DNA of 43,667 bases, from contig JAQVCV010000037.1 of NCBI GenBank assembly GCA_028689615.1, positions 1-43,667 of the forward strand, in the 5' to 3' direction. The translations under genes were made by a program, and so were the position numbers. Below are positions 17,126 to 23,819 of this stretch, one piece after another (within the stretch, counting starts at the first letter, position 1; the number at the start of each line of letters is the position of its first letter). The stretch comes from Bacteroidales bacterium (GTDB lineage: Bacteria; Bacteroidota; Bacteroidia; Bacteroidales; TTA-H9). The notes beneath the pieces were generated by a model. It was not told where the DNA came from and did not search any database. It saw only the letters and a program-made list of their open reading frames with translations.

Positions 17126-18100
17126 TCATTGAATGGTGATAATCACCCTTTTTTCATGGTCGTCGAGGCTGCTATAAGCTGGTGTGGCGTGAATTCGTGG
17201 ATTAAAGAAGGTTGAAACATTCCAGATGACTGCCCGCAGGTAAGCCCTAAACAATTTGAAATCACCCTTTAGAACAAACACAATGGCATTTTTAGGCAAA
17301 GCAATCACAAACTGGTAAAGCAGCGAAAAATAAAGCGTGGGGGATTTTACATTGCGTCGGGTAAACAAAATGCGGGCACGGTTAAGGTAATAGGTTTTCA
17401 CCGGGCTGAACTTCCCTGTTGATATGGACTCTTTATGATAGATCATCGAATTGTGAACATACCAAATCTGTTTTCCCTTCTCTTTGAAGCGCTCGCACCA
17501 ATCAAGCTCCTCGTAGTAAAGAAAGTAAATATCGGGCATAAGCCCGACCTCACGAATCAGGCTCATGGGTACCATAAAAGCAGCTCCGTGTCCGAACGCT
17601 GTAGGACTGTCGGCTTCAAATTGCCCCTCATCTTTCACCCCATAGCCATAGGCTGTGGTTCGGGCTGTATAGGGATTCATCACGCTGATGGTTGTAAACT
17701 GCAATGTATCGGGCTGGTAAAACAACCTGATCTTTGGACTTACCGCTCCTATTTCAGGATTGTCCATAAGTTTCTGAACCAGAGGCTCAAGAAAACCTTC
17801 AGTCACCTCGGTATCGTTGTTGAGCAACATCACATACTCACCGCCGGCCATCTTCATGCCAATATTGTTGGCACCTGCAAATCCAAGATTAACTGAAAGT
17901 TTCACCAACTTTACTTCCGGATATTTCTCTTTGATGATATCGGGAGAATCGTTGGGCGAACAGTTATCAACAACTATCACTTCAATTGAAGGATAGCTGA
18001 TATGTCTTAACGATTCAAGCATTTGACAGGTAACTTCAGGATGGTCGTAACTAACGCTGATAATGCTGACAAGAGGCCACACTTTTTTCGGATCAGACAT
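17126..18100 (-). CDS. Family 2 glycosyltransferase (paralogue of the neighbouring gene)
   Basis: A 324-residue GT2 enzyme with the same blocks as its neighbour: LVSIISVSYDHPEVTC, IEVIVVDNCSPND, VNLGFAGANNIG, MLLNNDTEVTEGFLEPLV, FGHGAAFMVPMSLIREVGLMP in outline (key GHGAA) and FLYYEELDWCERF. The C-terminal region, LYQFVIALPKNAIVFVLKGD, is hydrophobic and could attach to the membrane. The pair probably adds successive sugars to a surface polysaccharide. A weak TATCTTCG box lies upstream on the minus strand at 18118-18125. Confidence 0.92.
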   Translation of the reverse strand: MSDPKKVWPLVSIISVSYDHPEVTCQMLESLRHISYPSIEVIVVDNCSPNDSPDIIKEKYPEVKLVKLSVNLGFAGANNIGMKMAGGEYVMLLNNDTEVTEGFLEPLVQKLMDNPEIGAVSPKIRLFYQPDTLQFTTISVMNPYTARTTAYGYGVKDEGQFEADSPTAFGHGAAFMVPMSLIREVGLMPDIYFLYYEELDWCERFKEKGKQIWYVHNSMIYHKESISTGKFSPVKTYYLNRARILFTRRNVKSPTLYFSLLYQFVIALPKNAIVFVLKGDFKLFRAYLRAVIWNVSTFFNPRIHATPAYSSLDDHEKRVIITIQ

Positions 18101-18431
18101 GATAAAAAATTTTCAAACGAAGATAATGATTAATACTTCTAAAACAACAATGCAAATTGGTTAATCAGATCTGACTGGTTGGTTCAGTTATGCATTTTCA
18201 CAGCACCAAACAACAACCTTGTCGGGCTCTTCAGGCTTTGTATCCAGAAATTCAAATCATTAACCGTGCTGTATTCATCTTGTATTAAGGAAGAAGGCCG
18301 CCCGGGGGCAGCCTTCTTCTTCAACAAACGCAACGCTATTCAAACAATGAATTGTTTTTATGAACCGGTACGCTTTTTAGGTTAGTTGAAAAAACCCTGA
18401 TTTGCCAGTGTTTTTATAACCGAAAGGGGTA
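18101..18431. other. 331-base intergenic region
   Basis: Contains the hairpin at 18290-18319 and a weak -7-like box near 18118-18125. The short open frame crossing it on the plus strand runs through the hairpin and shows no protein-like features. Nothing else is seen. Confidence 0.6.
18290..18319 (-). terminator. GC-rich hairpin terminator after the triple-domain gene
   Basis: GAAGAAGGC (18290-18298) pairs with GCCTTCTTC (18311-18319), and the inner GCC/GGC continues the stem after a one-base mismatch. It stands 113 bases beyond the stop of the gene ending at 18432. The T run is weak. Confidence 0.6.
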
Positions 18432-19625
18432 TTAAATTTTTTCTTTTATAAACGTCAGCGCTTTAAGAACCTCACGAACCTGCTGCTCGCTTTCGCATTG
18501 GAAGGTTTGCTCGTTGGTGATGTCATAATCGCGTGGATCAGAATATTTCTCGATGCAATTGCGACACTCAACAAGCACTCCGTCAATGTTGTCTGACTCA
18601 ATCCTGATTCCAAACCAGTCAACGTTAACCCTGTTGCGATCGGTGTAGTTGAATTTTGCCTTTTTCATATTTATCCTGTAAACCTCCGATGGAGCGTTGA
18701 TCGACAGCATACCCTTGCTGTCAATTCCAAGAATCACACTGTAGCGAAGCCTGTTGTTGATAAAAGTGATGGCCTCGTCGAGGGTTTTGTAACTGGTAAG
18801 ATGGTTGCGTCTAACGTTTGAAAGTTGAGGTACAGCATCGGGTTGCAACGATGAATAAGCGCTCTTGATATAATAAAGCGCCTTGATGGCCTTGTAGCAT
18901 TTAAAGCGCGACTTGGTAGAGAACGATTCGCGGCTGATGAAATCCTCATCGCCATCGTCGTCGATCTGTCTGATACAAAAATCGCCATAGATGCGAAGTT
19001 TGGGATCATCGCCCAGGTCGTTGACCATAAATTCAGCTTTAGAAAGATCAATTTTGTAATTATCGCTTGGAGCATTGATTGTCATCACCCCTTTATCATC
19101 AATGCCTGTAATGAATGAGTGAAGCAGAACCTTGTTTACGAGATTTACAGCTTCGGCTACCGAGGTGTAACCCAAAGTGGTATCAGCTAGGTTCAGTTTT
19201 TTGGTTGGAAGTCCTGCGGTCGCGGCATCAACAGGGAAGGTTGACTTGATGTATTCCAGGGCTCTGATCACTTCAAAAGCCTCGTCTTCACTATCGCAAC
19301 TAAACGATTGCCGGCTCTCCGTGCGGTCGTATTCACGGTTCTCGTAAAATTTGATGCAACCGGCGCACGCCACCCTTACGCGGCTGTCGCCATTCAAATC
19401 GTTGTAGTTGAAAACCGACTTCCCAATGGGGAAAGTAATCCGCTGCGAAGGGGCTTTGATGGTGACCAATCCGTCGTCGTCAATCTTTTGAATTATGGAA
19501 TGCGAAAAACGATCGTTCACATAATCAATGGCTTCCTGACGGTTTTTAAACTGGGCAAACGAGGATGCCATGCCCACATTAACAACAACAATAAAAGCAA
19601 TAATGGACCTGAAAAGAGTGTTCAT
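18432..19625 (-). CDS. Secreted protein built of three copies of an unrecognised ~105-residue domain
   Basis: A 397-residue protein with a signal peptide (residues 1-24). Three homologous units cover about 28-130, 155-257 and 280-396. Each unit has a helix (EAIDYVNDRF / EAVNLVNKVL / EAITFINNRL), the strand pattern I-x-GID-x-x-G-x-x-x-I-x-APS, a middle FNY-x-D or equivalent, and a closing helix VIRALEYIKS / AIKALYYIKS / VLKALTFIKE. Units 1 and 3 hold a CxxC pair plus a later Cys (87/90/110 and 354/357/377); unit 2 has lost that arrangement (Cys217 and Cys243 only). I do not recognise the fold. A periplasmic or surface location is likely. The cysteines could bind metal or form disulfides. Confidence 0.85.
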   Translation of the reverse strand: MNTLFRSIIAFIVVVNVGMASSFAQFKNRQEAIDYVNDRFSHSIIQKIDDDGLVTIKAPSQRITFPIGKSVFNYNDLNGDSRVRVACAGCIKFYENREYDRTESRQSFSCDSEDEAFEVIRALEYIKSTFPVDAATAGLPTKKLNLADTTLGYTSVAEAVNLVNKVLLHSFITGIDDKGVMTINAPSDNYKIDLSKAEFMVNDLGDDPKLRIYGDFCIRQIDDDGDEDFISRESFSTKSRFKCYKAIKALYYIKSAYSSLQPDAVPQLSNVRRNHLTSYKTLDEAITFINNRLRYSVILGIDSKGMLSINAPSEVYRINMKKAKFNYTDRNRVNVDWFGIRIESDNIDGVLVECRNCIEKYSDPRDYDITNEQTFQCESEQQVREVLKALTFIKEKI

Positions 19626-19742
19626 AGATAGGCGATTTAGTTAGTACAAACAATTCGACGGAACACCTTCGTTTAAGTTACAGTTGCACCCCTTTTATCT
19701 GGCATTTTGAAGTGGACAACATGCTCATGACAGGAAAAAATA

Positions 19743-19773
19743 TTTGGATTTTTACGATAAAAACCTACCTTTG
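19743..19773 (+). promoter_or_regulatory. Promoter of tRNA-Val(GAC) (TTTG-N19-TACCTTTG)
   Basis: TTTG (19743-19746), 19 bases, TACCTTTG (19766-19773), ending 12 bases before the mature tRNA. Both boxes and the spacing fit the Bacteroidota consensus. Confidence 0.8.
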
Positions 19774-19785
19774 CAGCCTGATTTC

Positions 19786-19860
19786 GGGTTGTTAACTCAG
19801 TTGGTTCAGAGTGCCACCTTGACAGGGTGGAAGTCACTGGTTCGAGTCCAGTACAACCCA
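19786..19860 (+). tRNA. tRNA-Val (anticodon GAC)
   Basis: A full cloverleaf of 75 bases: acceptor GGGTTGT pairs with ACAACCC, anticodon stem CCACC/GGTGG carries loop TTGACAG with anticodon GAC, and the T-arm contains GGTTCGAGTCC. The discriminator is A at 19860 and the CCA end is encoded at 19861-19863. It reads GUC and GUU. A terminator hairpin begins right after the CCA. Confidence 0.97.
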
Positions 19861-19862
19861 CC

Positions 19863-19889
19863 AAACGGGAAGGTTACACCTTCCCGTTT
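19863..19889 (+). terminator. Terminator of tRNA-Val(GAC)
   Basis: AAACGGGAAGG (19863-19873) pairs perfectly over 11 bases with CCTTCCCGTTT (19879-19889) around a five-base loop, and the right arm itself ends in Ts. It starts at the last base of the encoded CCA. Confidence 0.85.
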
Positions 19890-19937
19890 GTAATTTCAGG
19901 GGTTTGGTATCTTTGCCATTTCAACCCCACCCGATCG

Positions 19938-20951
19938 ATGACTTATTCCGGCCTGAAAATAATCGCGATGCTTGCCCTGTGCTTTGCTCTCCGCAATGGG
20001 GCAACCCGCTGCAATGCAGCAGAGCAGCACATCCCCGACACCTTGTTTCGTGTAGCCGAAGCCCGCTACAATGCCCTGGAAGGGCTTTGGCAGGTGAACA
20101 CCAATGGCTTTTGCCCTGGAGATACCCTCAGGGTTGCCAACCTCATTCCACACCCGGGCACGCTGTTTCAGGCCGGATGTTGCGGCACCACCGAAGGTTG
20201 GTACGATACACTTACAGGATTGCACCTTGTTGTACCCGCCGATACCAGCCTCGAAGAATCGTACAGCATACTCTTTGGTGCTGACGAATCCACCCCTTCG
20301 CCGCAGCCTACGGTTGTGGCTTCGGGGCATAAAGTTGTTGGGGCGTGGCGGTTTAGCCGAACCGTTGAACTGCGATTGAACGGCGATCAGGTAAGGTATA
20401 AACTCGTTGATTCCAACGGTTCCTCGCCTTGGTTGCTGTACAGCAAGCCCTTGTTAATCAACCGCAGTTGCCTGCTTCAGACTTACAACCTGACATCTGG
20501 GAAGCTGGCCTCGTTGCCTGCAACCCTTCAATTGATCAGAATTGACGATTTCGAACGCATTTCAGCCACTCCTGATCCCGAGCCATTAGCTTCACCCGAT
20601 GCGCTGTTTAGGCTTGTTGATGGCGACACCACGAGTGGCACCAGTTGGAAAACAGCTAAAACAACGTTGTTATTCAACCCCGGTGTGGAACGAAAAGCCA
20701 ATGCCATCAGCTTCTGGTTGGGAGAATCGGGAGAAAAAAAGCTCCCCCGGCAAATAGTGGTTGAAACCTCATCGGACAACCAAAACTGGATTCAGATAGC
20801 GCGTGTGCTTCCGATGAAAGAGGCACAACAAACAGGGAGACTTTGGTGCAGCTTTGAGCAGGAGATAAGGTTCAGATACTTACGCATTACATTCACAACA
20901 AAAAACTTACCCCTTATTATCCGTGAAATAAAGGTAGCGTTTGTGCCATAA
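19938..20951 (+). CDS. Secreted protein with chitobiase-C-like and F5/8-type-C (discoidin) domains
   Basis: A 337-residue protein with a signal peptide (start MTYSGLKIIAMLALCFA, ending near CNAAEQ). Residues about 35-120 are unassigned and hold GFCPGDTLRV and QAGCCGTTEGWYDTL. About 135-195 resembles the chitobiase/hexosaminidase C-terminal module (VELRLNGDQVRYKLVD, LYSKPLLINRSCLL). About 215-337 resembles the F5/8 type C sugar-binding domain (LFRLVDGDTTSGTSW, NAISFWLGE, RQIVVETSSDNQNWIQIARV, FRYLRITFTT). No catalytic domain is seen, so it probably binds glycans at the cell surface. The same two modules end the GH92 enzyme at 28429. I chose ATG 19938 because the upstream frame crosses the tRNA and its terminator. 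Confidence 0.8.
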   Translation: MTYSGLKIIAMLALCFALRNGATRCNAAEQHIPDTLFRVAEARYNALEGLWQVNTNGFCPGDTLRVANLIPHPGTLFQAGCCGTTEGWYDTLTGLHLVVPADTSLEESYSILFGADESTPSPQPTVVASGHKVVGAWRFSRTVELRLNGDQVRYKLVDSNGSSPWLLYSKPLLINRSCLLQTYNLTSGKLASLPATLQLIRIDDFERISATPDPEPLASPDALFRLVDGDTTSGTSWKTAKTTLLFNPGVERKANAISFWLGESGEKKLPRQIVVETSSDNQNWIQIARVLPMKEAQQTGRLWCSFEQEIRFRYLRITFTTKNLPLIIREIKVAFVP

Positions 20952-20980
20952 AAAAACCCTCCCAAAAAGCTGGAAGGGTT
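20950..20980 (-). terminator. Terminator of tRNA-Val(CAC)
   Basis: On the minus strand AACCCTTCC pairs imperfectly with GGGAGGGTT and is followed by a run of seven Ts. It sits directly after the encoded CCA of the tRNA and may also serve the convergent gene ending at 20951. Confidence 0.8.
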
Positions 20981-20982
20981 GG

Positions 20983-21057
20983 TGGGATGTACTGGACTCG
21001 AACCAGTGACCTCTGCCGTGTGAAGGCAGCGCTCTGAACCAACTGGGCTAACATCCC
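20983..21057 (-). tRNA. tRNA-Val (anticodon CAC)
   Basis: On the minus strand a 75-base cloverleaf: acceptor GGGATGT pairs with ACATCCC, anticodon stem CTGCC/GGCAG carries loop TTCACAC with anticodon CAC, and the T-arm has GGTTCGAGTCC. CCA is encoded at 20980-20982. It reads GUG. Its T-arm and much of its D-arm are identical to tRNA-Val(GAC) at 19786, which points toward it 1.1 kb away. Confidence 0.95.
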
Positions 21058-21080
21058 CTGATTTGTTTGGTGAAGCGGTG

Positions 21081-21110
21081 CAAAATTAACACTCTTTTTT
21101 CACCTGGCAA
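21081..21110 (-). promoter_or_regulatory. Promoter of tRNA-Val(CAC) (TTG-N19-TAATTTTG)
   Basis: On the minus strand TTG (21108-21110), 19 bases, TAATTTTG (21081-21088), about 23 bases before the mature tRNA. Confidence 0.65.
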
Positions 21111-21153
21111 CAGTTGGACAAAAGAATTCCGAAAAACCTTTACATAGGGTTGG

Positions 21154-21819
21154 TTATAAACTCAGTTTTGACAGCAGTCCGGCCCCCAGATTCCTCAAAT
21201 AAGAAACGCTCTCGGGACCGCAATTAAAAAGGAGGTCGATGATGCTCAGGTTGGGTTGAAACCCATATCGATTAGCAAAGCACTGAAAATAGGGTTTAAA
21301 CATCACCTGCGAGAAGCCTTCAATCGGTTCCTGTTCATTAAACGACGCTCTCAAATCGAGGGCATTGCCATAGAAGGCTTTCCAATCTGTGGTAAAATCG
21401 AACGCCACCTCCACCTTCATCAAGCCGGCAAGTTTTAAAATTAAAGCACTATTCATGTCAACCAACGTGGAGTATGGCTGAAAAAAGGTCTGCCTGAAGG
21501 CCGCTTCATAATGAATAAACCATGCAGCATTTCGATAAGCCGATTCGATGGTACGCCAGTGGTTGCGTTGCCAGGGTTCAGTCATAGCGAGGGTTATATC
21601 ACGGGTCAGGGTATGGTTGCCATAGGTTTTGACCACAGGAACCGACAAAGGCATTACCTTGTTGGAGGTTGAAACATAGCAACGGTTGCGGCAGGTTTGC
21701 TTGGGGTACGACTCGTGAACTTCAATAAGAATGCTGGCACCGGAAAGCAGCAAGGCAAAATACTCAACGGAAGGGAGCCAGGCCGTTGGCAATACAAGAG
21801 ACAAAGGAGGTTGGGACAT
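21154..21819 (-). CDS. WbqC-family protein
   Basis: A 221-residue protein matching the WbqC family, which occurs in surface-polysaccharide gene sets and whose reaction is not established. Visible blocks are LPSVEYFALLLSG near the start, IEVHESYPKQTCRNRCYV, LSVPVVKTYGNHTLTRDI in outline (key LSVPV), EPWQRNHWRTIESAYRNAAWF in outline (key HW, IESAYRNA), PYSTLVDMN and a C-terminal NLSIIDLLFNCGPES, in the family order. I chose the ATG at 21819; an upstream TTG would overlap a terminator hairpin. It is transcribed separately from the thioredoxin genes. It may support the same surface glycan pathway as the two GT2 genes, but there is no direct link in sequence. Confidence 0.88.
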   Translation of the reverse strand: MSQPPLSLVLPTAWLPSVEYFALLLSGASILIEVHESYPKQTCRNRCYVSTSNKVMPLSVPVVKTYGNHTLTRDITLAMTEPWQRNHWRTIESAYRNAAWFIHYEAAFRQTFFQPYSTLVDMNSALILKLAGLMKVEVAFDFTTDWKAFYGNALDLRASFNEQEPIEGFSQVMFKPYFQCFANRYGFQPNLSIIDLLFNCGPESVSYLRNLGAGLLSKLSL

Positions 21820-21844
21820 AGAATAAGGAAATAGAAACGGCAAA

Positions 21845-21880
21845 AATACAAAAACCCCGCGGGAGCAGGGTTTTTGTATT
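21845..21880 (-). terminator. Terminator of the thioredoxin cluster
   Basis: A 13-base perfect stem (21845-21857 with 21868-21880, AATACAAAAACCC type) with a ten-base loop, 16 bases after the stop of the thioredoxin gene at 21897. On the minus strand the right arm ends in a T-rich run. Confidence 0.85.
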
Positions 21881-21896
21881 TCAGGGAGAATGCAGG

Positions 21897-22247
21897 TTAC
21901 TTCAACAACACATCGTTGATGGCCTGTTTCAGACTGTCTTTAGGCAGAGCACCCACTGCCATCTGGGGTTGTCCGTTAGCCGGGCAAAAGAGCATAGAAG
22001 GGATGCTTCGGATTCCGAAAGCTCCGGCAAGTTCCTGTTCTTTCTCGGTATCAACTTTATAGATGTTGATTTTGCCATCATACTCTTTCGACAGCTCTTC
22101 AAGAATGGGAGCTACCATTTTGCAGGGTCCGCACCAATCGGCATAGAAATCGATGATGCAGGGCAGTTTGCCTTCAAATTTCCACTCCTGATTCTGTTCG
22201 TAGTTAAACACCTTCTCTAAGAAAGTCTTCTTGGTTAAATGTTCCAT
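21897..22247 (-). CDS. Thioredoxin, cytoplasmic type
   Basis: A 116-residue thioredoxin without a signal peptide. The redox site WCGPCK is at residues 38-43 in the usual FYADWCGPCKMVAPIL context; the cis-proline region is IRSIPSMLFCPANG (Pro in SIPS), with one extra Cys. It would reduce disulfides in cytoplasmic enzymes. It has a 20-residue N-terminal helix (TKKTFLEKVFNYEQNQEW) shared with its two upstream paralogues. It is last in a row of three thioredoxin-fold genes, 26 bases behind the previous one. Confidence 0.96.
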   Translation of the reverse strand: MEHLTKKTFLEKVFNYEQNQEWKFEGKLPCIIDFYADWCGPCKMVAPILEELSKEYDGKINIYKVDTEKEQELAGAFGIRSIPSMLFCPANGQPQMAVGALPKDSLKQAINDVLLK

Positions 22248-22273
22248 GATAATGTATTATGAACAATGAATAA

Positions 22274-22711
22274 TTACTTTAATAATGTGCTTTCGATGAT
22301 CTGTTTGTAAGCCTCCTTCGATTTGGCTCCCATATCCATTGAGGGTTTCCCGGTTTTGGGGATGTAGAGAATGCTGGGGATGCTGCGAATCTGAAAAACA
22401 GAGGCAAGTTCCTTCTCCTTGTCGGTGTTTACTTTATAAATCACCACTTTGCCTTTGTATTCTTTGGCCAGTTCCTCCATGATTGGAGCCACCATTTTGC
22501 AAGGGCGACACCAATCGGCATAGAAATCTATGATTGCGGGGAGTTTCCCTTTGTACAACCATTGGTCGCCATTTTTTTCATAATCATAGATTTTCTGTTT
22601 GAACTCCGCGGTGGTCAGGTAAATCACCTTGCCTTCGGCAGAATTGGTTTGTGAAGTGGCTGTGGTTGCAAACCCCACCAGCATCAGGGTAGCTAAAAAG
22701 AGTGTTTTCAT
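22274..22711 (-). CDS. Periplasmic thioredoxin-like protein
   Basis: A 145-residue protein with a signal peptide (residues 1-20, ending ATTATS) and one thioredoxin domain. The redox site is WCRPCK at residues 67-72 (Arg in place of the standard Gly, which usually raises the redox potential). The body closely resembles the cytoplasmic copy downstream (KLPAIIDFYADW, VAPIMEELAKEYKGKV in outline, IRSIPSILYIPKTGKP), so the genes arose by duplication. It should act on disulfides in the periplasm. No DsbD-like reductant partner is in the window. Confidence 0.93.
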   Translation of the reverse strand: MKTLFLATLMLVGFATTATSQTNSAEGKVIYLTTAEFKQKIYDYEKNGDQWLYKGKLPAIIDFYADWCRPCKMVAPIMEELAKEYKGKVVIYKVNTDKEKELASVFQIRSIPSILYIPKTGKPSMDMGAKSKEAYKQIIESTLLK

Positions 22712-22730
22712 TTATCAATGAGGAGTTTAA

Positions 22731-23258
22731 TTATTTCAATTTAAAACGGGTGGTATCAGGCTCTTCGCCATAAATGTATTCTCTGATCTTGGCATCAAAG
22801 AGTTCGCGGGTGAGATCAGGAGTTGGCATGATGCCGTACTGAAACCTGGGTTCGCCTTGCATGGGAATGTGCAAAAAAGCAGGTATGGTATTCACTTTAA
22901 ACAACATGGCAAGTTCCTTATTGTCATCGGTATTCACTTTGTAAAACACAATTTCATCTTTGTATTTGGTGGCCAACTCTTCCATGATGGGTGAAGCTAC
23001 CCGGCAAGGGCGACACCAATCGGCATAAAAATCAATCACACAAGGTTTTGATCCTTTATAAACCATTTGAGTCGGGCTGGCGTGGTAATCCCACACCAAA
23101 TCGCGAAACGAATCAACATCCAAAGGGTTTACTTTACCAGGAAGAACCTGCTGAACTTCCTCAGGACCCTCGCTCCTGGCAGGTTGATTGCACGAGGCAG
23201 CCATCAATCCAGTTAAAGCAACCATAATTATAAGGCGAAAAAACGACGGTTTGTTCAT
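22731..23258 (-). CDS. Thioredoxin-like lipoprotein
   Basis: A 175-residue protein with a lipoprotein signal (LMAASC, Cys23), a 40-residue linker and a thioredoxin domain. The redox site is WCRPCR at residues 81-86 in FYADWCRPCRVASPIMEEL (key WCRPC); the cis-proline is in NTIPAFLHIPMQG. It should be anchored in a membrane facing the periplasm. It is first of three tandem thioredoxin-fold genes, 19 bases ahead of the next. A TACTTTTG -7 box lies at 23284-23291 on the minus strand. Confidence 0.93.
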   Translation of the reverse strand: MNKPSFFRLIIMVALTGLMAASCNQPARSEGPEEVQQVLPGKVNPLDVDSFRDLVWDYHASPTQMVYKGSKPCVIDFYADWCRPCRVASPIMEELATKYKDEIVFYKVNTDDNKELAMLFKVNTIPAFLHIPMQGEPRFQYGIMPTPDLTRELFDAKIREYIYGEEPDTTRFKLK

Positions 23259-23333
23259 TTCAATATGAATTTAGAATCGAATGCAAAAGTAATACATTTC
23301 TTGCTTTTAAAGCGCATTAGTATCACTTTTTTG

Positions 23334-23341
23334 TATCTTTG
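23334..23341 (+). promoter_or_regulatory. Bacteroidota -7 element (TATCTTTG) for the zinc-ribbon gene
   Basis: TATCTTTG lies 34 bases before the ATG at 23376. No clear -33 box is seen. Confidence 0.5.
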
Positions 23342-23375
23342 CAAAGATTATTCCCACGTGAATTAACATGACAAT

Positions 23376-23819
23376 ATGACAGATTTTCACATCTTCGATC
23401 GCATTCCGGTTGACAGCTACCCTTCTGAATTTTATACGGAAGAGGCTTGTCTTGAACACATTGCCGGTGTGAAATGGGAGCATGGATACCAGTGTCGCAA
23501 ATGTGGACATGATCACTACTGCCGGGGGAAAACCCCTTACTCGAGGCGGTGCACCAAATGCAAGCATGAGGAGTCGGCCACCGCACACACCATTTTTCAC
23601 CGGTGTAAAATTGCGCTGCCCACGGCCTTTCGAATTGCCTGGCTGGTGTGTCATCAACCCGATGTGTCGAGTTATCATCTTTCGGAGGAACTCAACATCA
23701 GGCAAATGACCTGTTGGAAATTTAAAAAGAAGGTGATCGATTGCTTATCAAGTCGCGACGATCTGTCACCTGATATCCGGCATCAGCTCGAGAGTATTGC
23801 CGGGACCAGCTTACTGTAG
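23376..23819 (+). CDS. Stand-alone IS1595-type transposase zinc-ribbon protein
   Basis: A 147-residue protein equal to the N-terminal part of IS1595/ISXO2 transposases: a zinc ribbon with Cys40, Cys43, Cys59 and Cys62 (CRKC and CTKC), then the diagnostic SATAHTIFHRCKIALPTAF segment and a helical region (WKFKKKVIDCL). The DDE catalytic domain that should follow is absent; the frame ends cleanly after SPDIRHQLESIAG, directly against the convergent protease gene, with no transposase remnant or terminal repeats around. It has a -7 box of its own. It is either a truncated relic or a domesticated DNA-binding protein; intact frame and own promoter favour the latter. It overlaps the C10 protease gene tail by nine bases. 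Confidence 0.82.
   Translation: MTDFHIFDRIPVDSYPSEFYTEEACLEHIAGVKWEHGYQCRKCGHDHYCRGKTPYSRRCTKCKHEESATAHTIFHRCKIALPTAFRIAWLVCHQPDVSSYHLSEELNIRQMTCWKFKKKVIDCLSSRDDLSPDIRHQLESIAGTSLL

Noticed and set aside
18179-18385. 68-codon plus-strand frame before the glycosyltransferase pair
   Set aside because: It runs through the terminator hairpin and has no protein-like features.
23376-23819. A complete IS1595 insertion sequence
   Set aside because: Only the zinc-ribbon part is present; there is no DDE domain, and no terminal inverted repeats are visible at either side.
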